From the NCBI GenBank assembly GCA_050084985.1, contig JBITNC010000001.1, forward strand, positions 198,772,001-198,836,000: DNA of 64,000 nt, in the 5' to 3' direction. A program made the translations under genes and the position numbers. A model generated the notes under the pieces. It was not told where the DNA came from. It did not search any database and was given only the letters and a program-made list of their open reading frames with translations. This document shows positions 11,001 to 22,236 of the stretch, one piece after another. This DNA comes from Nageia nagi (taxonomy: Eukaryota; Pinophyta). Numbering within the stretch: the first letter of the stretch is position 1; every line of letters starts with the position of its first letter.

Positions 11001-12000
11001 TTTGTCCAAATTTTGATGGACAAGGAGCCACCAAAGATATGAAGAATGTCTAAAATTTGACTTTTCAATCTTGAACAAACACCTTTTAATTTCTTTGATT
11101 ATAAAAATTGAGAAATTATAACAAATATAGGCTTCAAAAATGTTATAAGCCATATATACCATGGCTTCATCTACTTCAATCTGGGTCTTCTTTCCTAGGA
11201 TGACTGGGAGTGCCTATATCACTTCTCTATCCTTCTTTCTTTCAAAAAGAGCTATCTAGTAGCTTGACAAGAGTTTAGCTTTTTTGCTATCCTAGTATCT
11301 CCCAGTGATCTAGCTCAGCATTTCATCTTGATTGATATAAAAATTACATTTCTCCTTTTTCAAATCAATTTGTTTTTTAACATGGAACATTCAATTTGCT
11401 AGAACAACAAATACTTGGATGATGGAGTTAGGAGAGTAATCCAACACTACTTCAAACATCAATTCAAAAGTATCTCCCTCTTTAATGCTTTTAAACATTC
11501 CAATTTGATACCCCTTTTAATGATGCCTATGTGCTAGGGAGTATAAGAGCTCAAGGCATGTGAATGATTCATAGGTACATAATATGCCAAGCCCTAATCA
11601 ATCATAACATCTCTCTTTGAATGAGAAAGTGACTATCCTTTTCCAATCACTTTAGGTGTCTTAAGATTCAAAAGAATGTAGCTAGGGTTAGCTATTCATG
11701 TATTCATATGACTAATTACTCCCATATTATTCCAATTCACTCCTAGTGCATTCTTGAGATATTATTCTTTTAAATAGAGGAGGTCAGCATCAAGTTGTTC
11801 TACTTCGGCTACAGAGGATGATTGAGAGGTCACCATTAAACCTTTGGTTGTCATTTAGAAATAGCAATTTGGAAAATGCAAGGTCCTACAACTTTTCTTT
11901 CTTTCACATAACTCAGCTTTGAAATTTCTAAGCTCTAAATGCTTTGCAAACTTATGTGCTTGAAATTGGCTAAGTGTTGAACTATAGAGTATGTGGTGAT
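8077..12000 (-). pseudogene. Element B: extra sense ORF region between integrase and 3' LTR
   Basis: About 3.9 kb of minus-strand sequence keeps coding character in broken frames. In order: a start-like segment near 11870 (M-T-T-K-G-L-M-V-T-S-Q-S-S-S); an open block at 11162-10833 with Y-M-A-Y-N-I-F-E-A-Y-I-C, C-L-F-K-I-E-K and F-R-H-S-S-Y-L-W-W-L-L-V-H-Q-N; a basic P-K-K-K-R-K-V at 9992-10012; a Lys/Glu-rich heptad-like stretch near 9190-9030 (M-E-T-K-I-E-K-L-N-K-K-I-D-H-Y-K-K-D) that could form a coiled coil; and further decayed sequence to 8100. Extra ORFs in this position are common in Tat elements, and their function is unknown. The Phe-Arg-x-x-Ser-Tyr-Leu block resembles that group, but I cannot name a fold. 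Confidence 0.55.
9992..10012 (-). other. Classical monopartite nuclear localisation motif (PKKKRKV)
   Basis: Seven codons on the minus strand read Pro-Lys-Lys-Lys-Arg-Lys-Val, preceded by E-P-S and followed by Q-T-L-A-stop. It is in frame with a run of ~25 upstream codons containing one TAG. It matches the textbook basic NLS exactly; by length alone a chance match in Lys-rich coding DNA is possible. Confidence 0.55.
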
Positions 12001-12389
12001 TTTATTTGTCCAAGGTTGGCAAGATTTCTATTAATAACAATTACTTTTTGAGGATATTGAGACCCATGCAATGTACATATTGAGCTGGTATAGGCTAGAT
12101 TAGTAAATTCAAAGTACACTAGACTTAATTTATTGTACTTGTATGATGGTTCATGAAATCCAAGGAAATATTTCCTTAAATGCTATTTTATTCAGTGATA
12201 GCTAAGTAACATGCTAGCATGAACTCTTGACTAAGCTGAATTAAAGTTGATAGCTAAGTGATACAACAACATTAACTCTTAATAATATTGAATTAAATTT
12301 GATCATTAAAGACTATTTACTTTTTTGAAAACTATGGAATTTTTTTTTTTTTTTTAATATTTGCACTATATGATGCTTTGTGGGCAATA

Positions 12390-13640
12390 CAAGCTTACCT
12401 TATCACCTGGTAATATTTTAAATAGATCTTGTTAATGGAAATAGGTAATTTTTGAGACCTAATAACATCTTGTAACTTGAATACATTATTTTGCATAGCC
12501 TAGGTAATGATGTAAGGCCCACTCCAAAGAGAGTCAAATTTTTGGTATCTTTCGAGCTTTGCTATTTCTTCATCCCATTTGAGGATGATATAACCTAGTT
12601 AAAACATCACTCAAGAAGACTTTTTCTTATCAAACCATCTCTTGATAATGTGTTGGCAATGCTGGAATGACTCATATGCTTTGTTTCAATCTTTCTCTAA
12701 TTTTAGGAGCTAATTATATCTAGACTATAGTGGCTCAAAGTCATGGTCTTCCATTTCTTGTAAGTTTTTTAAAGCTGGTAAATCCATGTGTACTAGCAAC
12801 ATTGGTCTTTTACCATATACCAATGCATATGAGGATATCTTTATTGCTAATTTTATACTAATTCTATAAACCCATAATGCATATTCCAACTATGTATGCC
12901 ACTATCTAGGATTTTTTTTAAATATTCTCTTGATGATCGGGGTTAGATTTTTGTTAGTTGATTTAGCTAATCCATTACTTTATGGGTAATAGTTTGAAGA
13001 GAATAACTAGTAGATTCCATACTGAGCTATAAAGCTTGATAGATTGCCTCTAGTAAATGTTAGACCATTGTTTAACACTATAGTCTATGGGATTCCAAAG
13101 TAGGTGATTATCCTTTTAATAATTTCTATCACTACTTGATCTACATTTTTGCATGGCATAGCCTCTAATAATCTAGTGAAGTAATCTATTGCATTCAAAA
13201 TAAACTTGTGGCCTATTGAGGATTTTGGGTTTATGACACCAATGAAGTCCATACCCAATTATTGAAAAGGCTCTTTGACTACCATAGGTTTGAGAGACAT
13301 GGTAGCTTGTCTTCTCTTTTCCATAAATCTATTGCACTTATCACATTCTCAAGCAATCTTGAATGAATCCTAAAATATAGTGGGCCAATAATATCCAGCT
13401 TGTAATACATTTATTACTATAGTTGGTCCACTGTAATGCCTACTAGAGAATCTGTAATGAAATTCATGTAATATTATATGGGATTCAACTTGAGTCACAC
13501 ATTTGAGAAGGGTTTGATCAAAAAAATTTCTATATAAGCAATTATCTATCATGATAAATTTAAGGGCATGCAACTTGAATCCCTTTTTTTTGGAATCTAT
13601 TCAGAGCATCAAGGCACTTGCTAGTTTGAAATTAGACCAT
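12390..13640 (-). pseudogene. Element B: integrase
   Basis: Integrase inserts the cDNA into the genome. The zinc-binding N-terminal domain is open at 13573-13370: H-I-I-L-H-E-F-H then H-Y-S-G-P-T, and A-G-Y-Y-W-P-T-I-F. The core follows with L-G-M-D-F-I-G (first catalytic Asp kept), then L-N-N-G-L-T-F where the second Asp is Asn, then G-N-G-L-A-K-S-T-N-K where the catalytic Glu is Lys. The remainder includes A-L-W-V-Y-R and L-V-Y-G-K-R-P. The C-terminal part shows S-L-W-S-G-P-Y-I-I and N-G-V-type decayed sequence near 12500-12400. Two of three catalytic residues are lost, both by transitions, and many stops are present. Confidence 0.8.
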
Positions 13641-14290
13641 GATTTACTTAATCTAATCACTTTCATGATTAAGTTGCTGCTCATCCTCCATAAGATTTAT
13701 CATATGTGAAGCTTCAACCATGCTTTCACAAAGATCCTTGCCTTTGATTAGCTTAATCTCTATGTCATATTCTATTATTTTAGTAATCTAATTAGCTTTT
13801 CCTTCACCTAGATCTCCTTGTATAATATAATTTCTTATATTTGAATGAATAGTATATACAATAATTCTATTATGAAAGACATAATGCTTGAACTTTTTAA
13901 GTCCCTTCATAATGGAAAACACTTGCTTTTTAATAAATGAGTACCTTTACTGGTGTTGATGCAGTGTTTGACTATGAAAGGCAATCAGGTGTTCTTCATT
14001 ATTGTCATCCTTTTGTGCAAGAATTGTAGCAATGCTCCTATCTACTCCATGTGCATACATGATGAAAGTTTTTTACATATCAAGATTTTTAAGCACAAGA
14101 GCTTCTATTATAGCCCTTTTTTATCTCTTTGAAGGCTACTTTTGCTTCACATGACTAGAAAAATACATCTTTCTTTAGCATTGAAGTGATTGAAGATACA
14201 ATTTCTAAAAAATTATTAATAAATTTCCTAACAAAATTGATCTGACCAAGGAATGACTATAAGGCCTTCTTGTTAGAGGGGAGAGGTAAT
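13641..14290 (-). pseudogene. Element B: RNase H (second, C-terminal to RT)
   Basis: Downstream of RT on the minus strand the sequence keeps scattered RNase H-like pieces but has many stops. The assignment rests mainly on position between a clear RT and a clear integrase and on a length (~650 bases) that fits a gypsy RNase H with its tether. Catalytic residues could not be placed with confidence. Confidence 0.5.
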
Positions 14291-15010
14291 GCTTCTATAG
14301 CTTTTACTCTATCTAGATCAATTGCTATTCCCTCTTTTTAGACAATGTGGCCAAGTAACTTTCCTTGATTGACCATAAAAATTGACTTTTTTATGTTGAT
14401 AGAAATGCCAAACTTCATGCATTTTTCAAATACTAATCTTAGATGTTCTAGGTTATCACTTCTACTTTTGGAGAAGATAGTGATATCATCTAGATAGATC
14501 AATATAATCTTATTTATTAGCTCATCAAATGCATGATCCATGGCTTTTTGAAAAGTAGCTCTTGCACTAGAAAGACCAAATGTCATCCTTTGAAAAAAAA
14601 TGTCACCCATTTAGTTGTAAATGCTATTTTGAATTGATCTTCATATTTCACTCAAATTTGGTTAAATCCTAAGTAACCATAAATCATTGCAAATGAGCAA
14701 GCTTTAGCTACTGTATGTAGGATTTGCTCTATAGCAGGGAGAGGATAATTATCTTTCAAGGATACTTTATTCAAATTTTTGAAATCAACATAGAGTTTGA
14801 TTTCTCCACTTTTCTTTCTCATAGAAACTAAATTTACAACCTAAGAAGAATGCTTGATAGGATAAATGTTTTTTAAATCAAGGAGCTTGATTAACTTTTA
14901 TTTTATAGCTTCTTCTATCTTTGGATTTATAGGTCTCTATTTTTGCCTGTATGGTTTAGCTTTTGGTTCAAGCTCAATTATGTGTTGGATGACATCTTTG
15001 TCATATGTCT
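14291..15010 (-). pseudogene. Element B: reverse transcriptase
   Basis: The open block 14610-14338 reads M-T-F-G-L-S-S-A-R-A-T-F-Q-K-A-M-D, then I-Y-L-D-D-I-T-I-F-S-K-S (catalytic YLDD box intact), then F-G-I-S-I-N-I-K-K-S-I-F and G-K-L-L-G-H-I-V. These are the fingers/palm motifs of Tat-type RT. Upstream (15010-14615) is frameshifted, with K-I-N-F-K-N-L-N-K-V-S-L-K-D-N-Y-P-L-P near 14750. The Y-L-D-D style differs from the Y-V-D-D of elements A and D, so B belongs to a different Tat branch. Confidence 0.85.
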
Positions 15011-15439
15011 TAAGATAATCATAAGTCTTAGCAATCACTTGGGAAAACTCATGATAAATCTAAGATGGAGTAGCCTTTTCTACACTAGAACACTCTAAAC
15101 TAACTTTTATGTACTTACTAGGCTCTACTTCTAGCTCAACATAATTCTGTTTCAAGATGATTGAAGACTTAGCCTTTAGAACATCTTTTGAATCAAATAG
15201 TCTTTCAAAAGAGAACAATTCTTTTGGTATAACATTGTTTTTAAGTTGGATGACATCTAATTTTTGAAAATAATTAGGAATTATTTTAGTACCAAAAGTG
15301 TTAGCCACTACTTCATCTACAAAGAAGTTGATAATATGCTCATCGGAGTCAAATACCTACTAGAAGTTTGCAACATCAAGTACTAAAATCCTACATTAAA
15401 CTTTGACTCCAAGAGATCCTATTTCATAATGTGTAGGGT
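15011..15439 (-). pseudogene. Element B: aRNH-RT linker
   Basis: An open 82-codon stretch (15308-15060) has acidic and Ser/Lys-rich sequence including V-E-L-E-V-E-P-S-K-Y-I-K-V-S-L-E. It lies between aRNH and RT, where B differs from the usual Tat order. No domain is recognised. Confidence 0.45.
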
Positions 15440-15800
15440 TATAATGTGCTCCTCTTCTAGCAAGTGCATCAGCTATTTGGTTGTGCCTTCTAGGAATAGA
15501 TATAAAATTAATAGCTAAAAATAACTCCATTAAATCCCACACTCTGTTCTTGTAGTTCTTTAGATAATGGTGCTTTGCACTAATCTGATTTCTAACTTTC
15601 TTGATGACTAATTCAGAATCACCATGGATAATTAGGCATTTGATGCCTATACTAATTGCTTCATATTTAGCAACATTATTTGTATTGGTCTATGTGAATT
15701 GAAAAGAGAATTATTTGGTAGTCCTCTTGGAAGATTTGAAGACCACTCCATCTCCACATCCATGTCTACATCAAGAACCATCAAAATACATTATCCATAC
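15440..15800 (-). pseudogene. Element B: archaeal-type RNase H (aRNH), upstream of RT
   Basis: Starts W-I-M-Y-F-D-G-S (15800-15777), the first catalytic-Asp motif. It continues with a Gly-rich G-x-G-x-V-V-F strand, T-N-T-N-N-V-A-K-Y-E-A (the usual A-E-Y-E-A with Glu to Lys), I-I-H-G-D-S-E-L-V-I-K-K-V, and ends R-R-H-N-Q-I-A-D-A-L-A-R-R-G. This is the second RNase H that defines the Tat group. It follows protease directly and precedes RT, whereas in A and D the aRNH follows RT-RNase H. Stops replace Gln/Trp at several codons. Confidence 0.8.
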
Positions 15801-16369
15801 CTCATGTTCTTTATTATTAATGATTGAAATTGGTTGAATTTTCTCATATAGATAATAATTGCCCATGCTAGCATCTATGACCTGATAATTCAAATCATTT
15901 GCTAAAAGAACTTTAGTTGTTAGTAGTGATTCCCTTAGTGTGTCATTTTCAATTATCTCCACTGGTTGTGGATCATTCATACAATTTACTTCATTGATCC
16001 TCTTGAGATGGATAGTTTTAGTGCCTTCATTTAGAATCTTCAATTATTTTTTTTGAAAATGAAGGAGAAGATTACTATAGTATAAGGCTAGGTACCCTCC
16101 CAATTTAGCAATAAATTCTTTGAAAAGACATATTTTGAATAGAGGAGGAATATCAACTACAATAATGTCTTGGAAAACACAAATATCAAGGAAGGCATTA
16201 AAGGTTATTTGAACACCTTTAACACTACCAACCACATCTACTAAGGAAGAATCTAACTGTATGACACTGTTAATGCATCTTATAATATATAATTTCATTT
16301 CATCTGCAATAGCTTTAGGTATAATAGTTATGGAAACTCCAGTATCAATCATACAATTGTTTACTACCT
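15801..16369 (-). pseudogene. Element B: retropepsin and following linker
   Basis: The open block 16352-16044 starts M-I-D-T-G-V-S-I-T-I-I-P, the intact D-T-G active site of an aspartic protease. A V-Q-I-T-F-N-A-F-L-D-I-C strand and D-I-I-V-V-D-I-P-P follow. After one stop, a second block (16043-15771) of 90 codons leads straight into the aRNH. The active-site triad itself is not damaged, in contrast to the proteases of A and E. Confidence 0.7.
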
Positions 16370-18230
16370 AGCCTTCTAATCTCAAGGATAAATAGAAAGG
16401 TGAGGGTCTTGTTACACCTATTGGAGTTGGAGGGACAAATTCAAACATAGCATAGATAGGATTCTCTTCATTTTTCCTCTTTTTATTATTTATTAACTTT
16501 AAAGCTTCTTGTAGAAGATCTAATTGACATGGTATCTTTAATGCATCAAACATAGTCATCCTAGAAGGAGTTTTCTTCAATTCTTCCATAATATTGTATG
16601 GAGCATATGGGATGGACTTACTTGGTTTCACTTGCTGATGTGTTCTAAAATGTTGAGTAGCCTTTTCTTTATGATAATTAGTGATGAAAGGATATCTCAA
16701 TGTACTGGGTCTTTCTTTCTTTGGGACTTCTTTTCTCCTTGTAATAGGGTTTGTTTCACCTCAACCATTAGTACCCAGGTTTGATGAAATAGTACCTAGA
16801 CTTGATGGATTAGTACTTGGATTAAATGAGATTTGATGAAATTGGTTTTATGTTTAAGCTAAGGGAGTCTTAGCTTTCTTAGGTTTAGGTTGGGTTTGAG
16901 TGGAAGCTCGATATTGCTGAGTGATTTGAAGCTATTATGGAGCTATTGAAAAAGTTGCTCTAGTTTGAGCATAATTTGCTTATTCTCTAGCATATCCCAA
17001 AAGCCAAAAGTTGACCATTGTGAGATCAATAATAGGATCTGAAGTAGGTTCTACCATCTAATCAAAATGTAACCCCAAATATTGATGTTGATACATCACA
17101 CATGAATTTGGAAAATGAAGAGCTTAACATGTTGGACACCATTTTGTAATGCCTAAAGTAGCACTATCTATAGAATTGGTCATAACAACATTCTTAATTA
17201 TTTTAGGATGATTAGACTATTTTGGCTAGTTGAACTTAGGTTGGAATCTTGGTTGATTCTGATTATCATATCTTCTATAAGTAAAACCATGATTCTACCT
17301 TTCTTGTAGAGTGAGCTTGTTGGTTTATTTTTGATAGTTATCTCCAACTACCTTATTCTTTTCTCTTCTTGAGATTTAGGTTCAGTACCAATACTAGTGG
17401 ATGCAGGAGTAGGTAATGTTGATAACTAATTTTGAACAATAGGTTTGGGAGGAGGTGGTAAGGCTAGAACTCAAGGGTGACATATTTATGGAGCTTACTT
17501 GGGAGGTAAATTAAGAAATATAGGCATGATTTTTCTAGGCTACATTTTACCAAAGGATACTAGGTATGTTCTACAGTCTTTGCTATCTGATAAACATCTG
17601 GGAATATATCTCTTGACATAAAATAGGTATATTGAGGCCAAGAATAAAAGCTTTTATATAATATACCAGAGCTTATGCATTTGTTCATCTAACCCTTACT
17701 GGTATGGAATTCTATGTTCTTTCAAATCTGATATTAAAATTATCAATAGATTCATGCAGATGTCTTTTAACACATGCTATGAAGCTAAGGAACATGCTAT
17801 CATCACCATATACAAAAAATATTTTAATTAAAGCTTGACACAACTCTTCCCATGAATTTATATATTAGGGGGGTGAGAGTTTTGAACCACTCAACTACTT
17901 TGCCTTCAAAAGAGTGTGATAGCAACCTTGTCATCATAGTTTCATCAGTAATGTCAAAGCTTGAAGCCAACAAAGATACATCCTGATAGTTCTCATATGG
18001 CATATTTTTAGAACCATCATATTTAGGAAAAACTTTAAAAGCTACTTGAGTTATAGGTAGTGAATTAGCAACTACAACCAAAGGATGACTATTATTTCTA
18101 GTAGGAAAATCTACTAGTTGAGCCATACTTGGAGAATGTACAGGAGATGAAGGATTTTCTAGGAATGAGTCAAATACAACTAACAAATGGGTTACCCTTA
18201 AAGGGATAAAAGGACACACAACTTGAGATA
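16370..18230 (-). pseudogene. Element B: gag
   Basis: The capsid-like N-terminus is open at 18219-17824: A-F-K-V-F-P-K-Y-D-G-S then T-R-L-L-S-H-S-F-E-G-K-V-V-E-W-F, the Retrotransposon_gag signature of W-F after a ...S-L-x-G... helix. It continues frameshifted through F-I-A-C-V-K-R. A zinc-knuckle-like C-P-T-C-stop-A-L-H-F-P-N-S-C lies near 17150-17110. The C-terminal part is open at 16700-16368 (R-T-H-Q-Q-V-K-P-S-K-S-I-P-Y-A-P-Y...). Gag would assemble the particle. The decay is the same TAG/TAA type as in pol. Confidence 0.75.
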
Positions 18231-18477
18231 TCTTTCATCTAGTCCTCCTATGATAAAGTGATAGCTCTTGAAATCTAGGCTGTCTAAGGGAATTTTTGGC
18301 ACTACTTCTAGTTAGTCTATGTTTCAAAGGTGCCAAGGTTCAAAACATTGATTGGTTGACAACAAAGTCACCAATAAGTTACAAGAACCTTATAATATTG
18401 AAGGATCAAATTGATAGCCCACCAAACAAGGTTATCAAGCCTAACAATGCCTGCTAAATATGGAATTTAGCTCACAT

Positions 18478-18498
18478 CCCATCAAGCATGCCAAAAAT
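18478..18498 (-). other. Element B: primer binding site, Tat/Athila type
   Basis: On the minus strand, shortly after the 5' LTR, the sequence reads TTTTTGGCATGCTTGATGGG. This resembles the TTTTTGGC...GTTGCCGGGG tRNA-Asp-type site of Athila/Tat elements, with several changes. Offset from the LTR end by about 14 bases, as in that group. Confidence 0.45.
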
Positions 18499-18512
18499 GG
18501 AACTGGCTACTG

Positions 18513-20495
18513 TTGATTAGTATAGGATTACCTCAAGTGTTTGGTCTAGTTGTGGTATCCACTACCTGCAATAGTAGGTTCCTTGAAAGAGCAAAAAGTG
18601 GTGGAGATGTGCTCATGTTGGTTTTCTACTCAATCTATAATTAAGGTCAAAAGTAATAGGAAACAAATAAAAAGATGAAGAGTTATAGGAAAGAGATAAG
18701 TAAATAAATAGCTAAAATAGGAAATTTACAACCTGGGCATTGTAGCATAGGTAGCAATCCATAGCTAAGATTAATAATACAAAACTATCTTGCACCTAGA
18801 GTCTCATAATCACAACACACAACCATAATTTGAAGAAAATATATCACACATAACATCTACAAAAGCAATAGATAGCCACTTTGTTGCAAGAGGGTAACGC
18901 ATTGTCTATTTGTATTATCATATGTGAATAGCTCTTACAGATTTGGGTAAATTTGCTAAAATTTTTGACCTTTTTGATTTTTAAAAGCTAGCTATTTATA
19001 CAACTTTTCCCCTTTCTTGGGTGGTTAGGTTTCATTAATATACATAATTGCTAGCATTGAATAACACAACTAAAATAGCACTTTACATAAATGTTACAAC
19101 TATGTTAAATTACATAGTGAATAAGTACTAATCAACACAACTATCTAGGAATTTGTAATTTTTGGTCAACCATGTCCATAGAGCCACAATCCTACATGTC
19201 ATTGATTGGTTTTTATTCAACCTTATAGCTAATTGAAGATATTGTAGCTGATTGAAGATAGCACTATAGCTAATTGAGCAATTATTTGATTGCACATTAA
19301 TTGGTACAATTTTCTATTATGCTTTATCAACTGCTACCTACTTCTCTGTAATTTTTATGATCTCTACTATGAATATTAGTAATTAGAGTAATGGTGGTTG
19401 ATAAACATTATGTTCACTTGGTTCAAGAAGAACTACCACTTTTATGTGAAAATGATTCAATATCAACACATTAACAAGGCCCCAGGGGTCAAACACTTAA
19501 GATGAAGTGGACCTAGGTGTTGTTTCTCAGTATTACACTTGCTTGGTAGGCTCTATGTTCTTCTTCTAGGCTCTATTGATAATCTAGTTCTTTTGATACC
19601 CATTAATTTTAGTCAAAAATCATGATGTCATCTCTCAAGATTGATGGGCTCTATTGATATTCTAATTTCTTTGGGACTCATTGATTTGCACCAAAAAATG
19701 TGACATCACCTTTCAAAATCATCAGGCTCTATTGATGTTCTTCAAAAATCTGCACCCACCATTACTTGCTTTAAGACCCATTGATTTTGATAAAAAATTA
19801 TGACATCATCTCCCAAAATCATCAAGCTCTATTCATATTCTAATTCTACTAGGACTCATTGATTCTGATCGAAAATTATGACATCATCTCCCAAAATCCT
19901 TGGGCTGTATTAATATTCTTCAAAGGTCAAACTCTAAATGTGTACAAGTTTTGAACATTTATGTTAACAATTCTTAGAGACTCTAAGGCAATAAATATGA
20001 TTTTAAGAAACTTTTACATACATGACTCTTGAGTATATTGAAGAAGATGGCATGACTCTTGGGCACTCTTAACTCCTGATCATTAAAGAATAAAAGAATA
20101 TAGAATTGACATAACTCTTATTGACATAACTCTTGGGTATCCTTATTCACATAATTCTTGGGTACTAAAAAAATGACATAACTCTTAGGTATCCTTATTT
20201 ACATAATTCTTGGGTACTATTAAAAAACTAACATAACTCTTGGGTATCCTTATTTACATAATTCTTGGGTATTACTAAAACAAATGACTCTTGACACCCT
20301 AAGAAAAATAAATAAGAAGAGGAGGGATTTAAAATGAAAGAATACAAAATTTTACAATTCATGAAGACTCTAAAAGAATAATGTCCCCTAGGTACTCTTA
20401 TATACACAACTCCCATGCAGTAAATAATGAAATAATGAAGAATGAAAAATAATAGAATTACCCTAATTTTTGAGTGTTATTCTAAAGGAATACAA
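18513..20495 (-). repeat. Element B: 5' LTR (right copy, ~2.0 kb)
   Basis: Pairs with 6063-8076. Plus-strand start TTGATTAG and end AATACAA match the other copy. The minus-strand TATA box TATAAATAGC is at 18991-19000, and both U3 tandem arrays are present (about 19570-19940 and 20100-20285). The two copies differ enough to indicate an old insertion. Confidence 0.9.
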
Positions 20496-20500
20496 TATTT
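20496..20500. repeat. Target site duplication of element B, right copy (TATTT)
   Basis: Identical to 6057-6061 and directly after the CAA end of the LTR. Confidence 0.6.
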
Positions 20501-20890
20501 TTATGGATTGAAGTGTGAGCAAGGGGGAGGTGTAGGAGTTATCTTCTTCATTCCTTAGGGAATCCCTATCCCTTATTCCTTGAAGTCAGCCTTCTCTTCC
20601 ACCAATAACAATGCAGAGTATGAATCCTCGATCCTAGGTCTTAGGACCACCATTAAGCTCAAGATTGAGAGACTTATGATTTATAGAAATTCTCTCTTGG
20701 TCATTAACCAAATCCTAGGAGTTTATCACTATCATAATGAACTCCTCAAATCTTATAGAGAGGAGGTATTCAAACTCCTTAAGTGCTTCAAAGCCTATAA
20801 GATTGAGTTCATCCCTAGGTCATCCAATAGGTGCATAGATAACATGGATTATTTAGGGTCACTCATTCTACCTAATCCTCATTGACATAT
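20501..20890 (+). pseudogene. Element A: archaeal-type RNase H (aRNH), resumed after B
   Basis: The frame carried over from 6061 continues F-Y-G-L-K-C-E-Q-G-G-G-V-G-V-I-F (the F-D-G-S motif with Asp to Tyr and Ser to Leu). It goes on as S-A-F-S-S-T-N-N-N-A-E-Y-E-S-S-I-L-G-L (open from 20580), L-M-I-Y-R-N-S-L-L-V-I-N-Q, and I-E-F-I-P-R-S-S-N-R. The second and third acidic/His positions look partly changed, and the first catalytic Asp is gone. The order RT, RNase H, aRNH, integrase is the common Tat arrangement. Confidence 0.85.
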
Positions 20891-22236
20891 CCAACATGTG
20901 GAAGTTTTGACCATCAAGGAGTCATTGCTCAAGTTTCCTTTTACTTCCCCTCTTGCCGAAGCTAGTGTTGATGAGATTTCAGATGAGTCTCAAGACTTGT
21001 GGTATAAGAAACTTCATGAGTACCTTAAGTGGAATGCCCTTCCTCCAAACATGAATTCTAGTGACAAGCAATATTTTACATATTGATTCACTTGATATAT
21101 GATTTTAGGTAATATCCTCTACAAGTGATCATTTGATGGTGTCCTTTGATATCTTGAGCATTGCAACCAACAAATTGCCATATTAGATTATCATGACAAT
21201 ATTTGTGGTGGAAACTTTAATGATACTAATATTGTTAAATGTATCCTACAAGTGGGTTATTATTCTACCATTATAGAGCATGATTACAATGAATATATTA
21301 AGAAGTATTTCAAGTGTAATTAGCATGCTCACCTTCAGCATATCCCATCCTAACCTCTCTAGCCTATTAAGACCATGTGGTCTTTCTTCTAATGGGGCTA
21401 CAATCTTGTTGATTAGTTTATTCCCCCTTCCTCTAACAATCATAATTTTATTATCACTTCCATTAAGTATTGTACCAAATGGGTTGAGGTGATCCCTTTA
21501 ATCTCTACTATGGGTCAAAAGATAACATATTTCATAAAGACTTGTATCACATGTCAATTTGATATTCTTACTAAGATCATTACTGATAATGGTTCTAATT
21601 TCAAGGATAAACATGTGAGAGTAATGTGCAATATATATCAAATCAAACAATCATTCTTCATGCCTTATTACCCATAGGTAATGATCAAGTTGAAGCAACC
21701 AAGAAGATGATTATCATGATTGTAAAAAAAATGATCAATAAGAATCATCGTAATTGGTATGAGTACCTCTCATATGCTTTATGGGTATATCACACTAGAA
21801 TTCAAACATCCATGAGTGCTACCTCTTTCTCTCTCATTTATGGTGCTTAGGCTATCATGCCTCTCGAGCTTGAGATCTCTTCCTTGCATGTGTTGCTCAA
21901 GGACCTTATCCACAATAAGGAGACTTGTTAGGCTTGACTATTTCAACTCATGTTTCTTGATGAGATACACATCAATGCAATTAAGCATCATAATATTTAT
22001 CAAGAGCATATCAAGCAAGCATTCAACAAGAAAGTATAGCTTTGTGAGTTCCAAGTTGGTGACCTTATTGTCAAAAAGAATTAGCAGTAGTCCCATCTTG
22101 AGCATCCACTTAGAGACAAGTTTGCCCCTAATTTTCTAGGCTCCTACAAGTTTGAATATGTACTATATAATATATTTATAAGGATGGGAAGAGCTTGAGC
22201 CTATCAATATTATTCATCTTCATCCTTTTTATTCTT
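20891..22236 (+). pseudogene. Element A: integrase
   Basis: Begins after aRNH with L-W-Y-K-K-L-H-E-Y-L-K-W-N-A-L-P (20997 on). The zinc domain near 21190-21310 has D-Y-H-D-N-I-C-G-G-N-F, where the second His is Asn, and I-L-Q-V-G-Y-Y. In the core the first catalytic Asp is Asn (W-G-Y-N-L-V-D, ~21395). The second is kept (I-I-T-D-N-G-S-N-F, ~21575) and the Glu is kept (V-E-A-T-K-K-M, ~21690). A-L-W-V-Y-H-T-R-I-Q-T-S follows. The C-terminal domain includes F-N-K-K-V, F-Q-V-G-D-L-I-V-K-K-N and K-F-A-P-N-F-L-G-S-Y, ending I-N-I-I-H-L-H-P-F-Y-S at ~22236. Several frameshifts are present. Confidence 0.85.

Noticed and set aside
6063-20495. LTR arrays as a CRISPR-like or satellite array
   Set aside because: Units are contiguous and imperfect with no spacer pattern, and lie within matched LTRs of a plant retrotransposon.
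21246-21443. Minus-strand open frame inside integrase of A
   Set aside because: Shadow of the plus-strand integrase, which has recognisable motifs.
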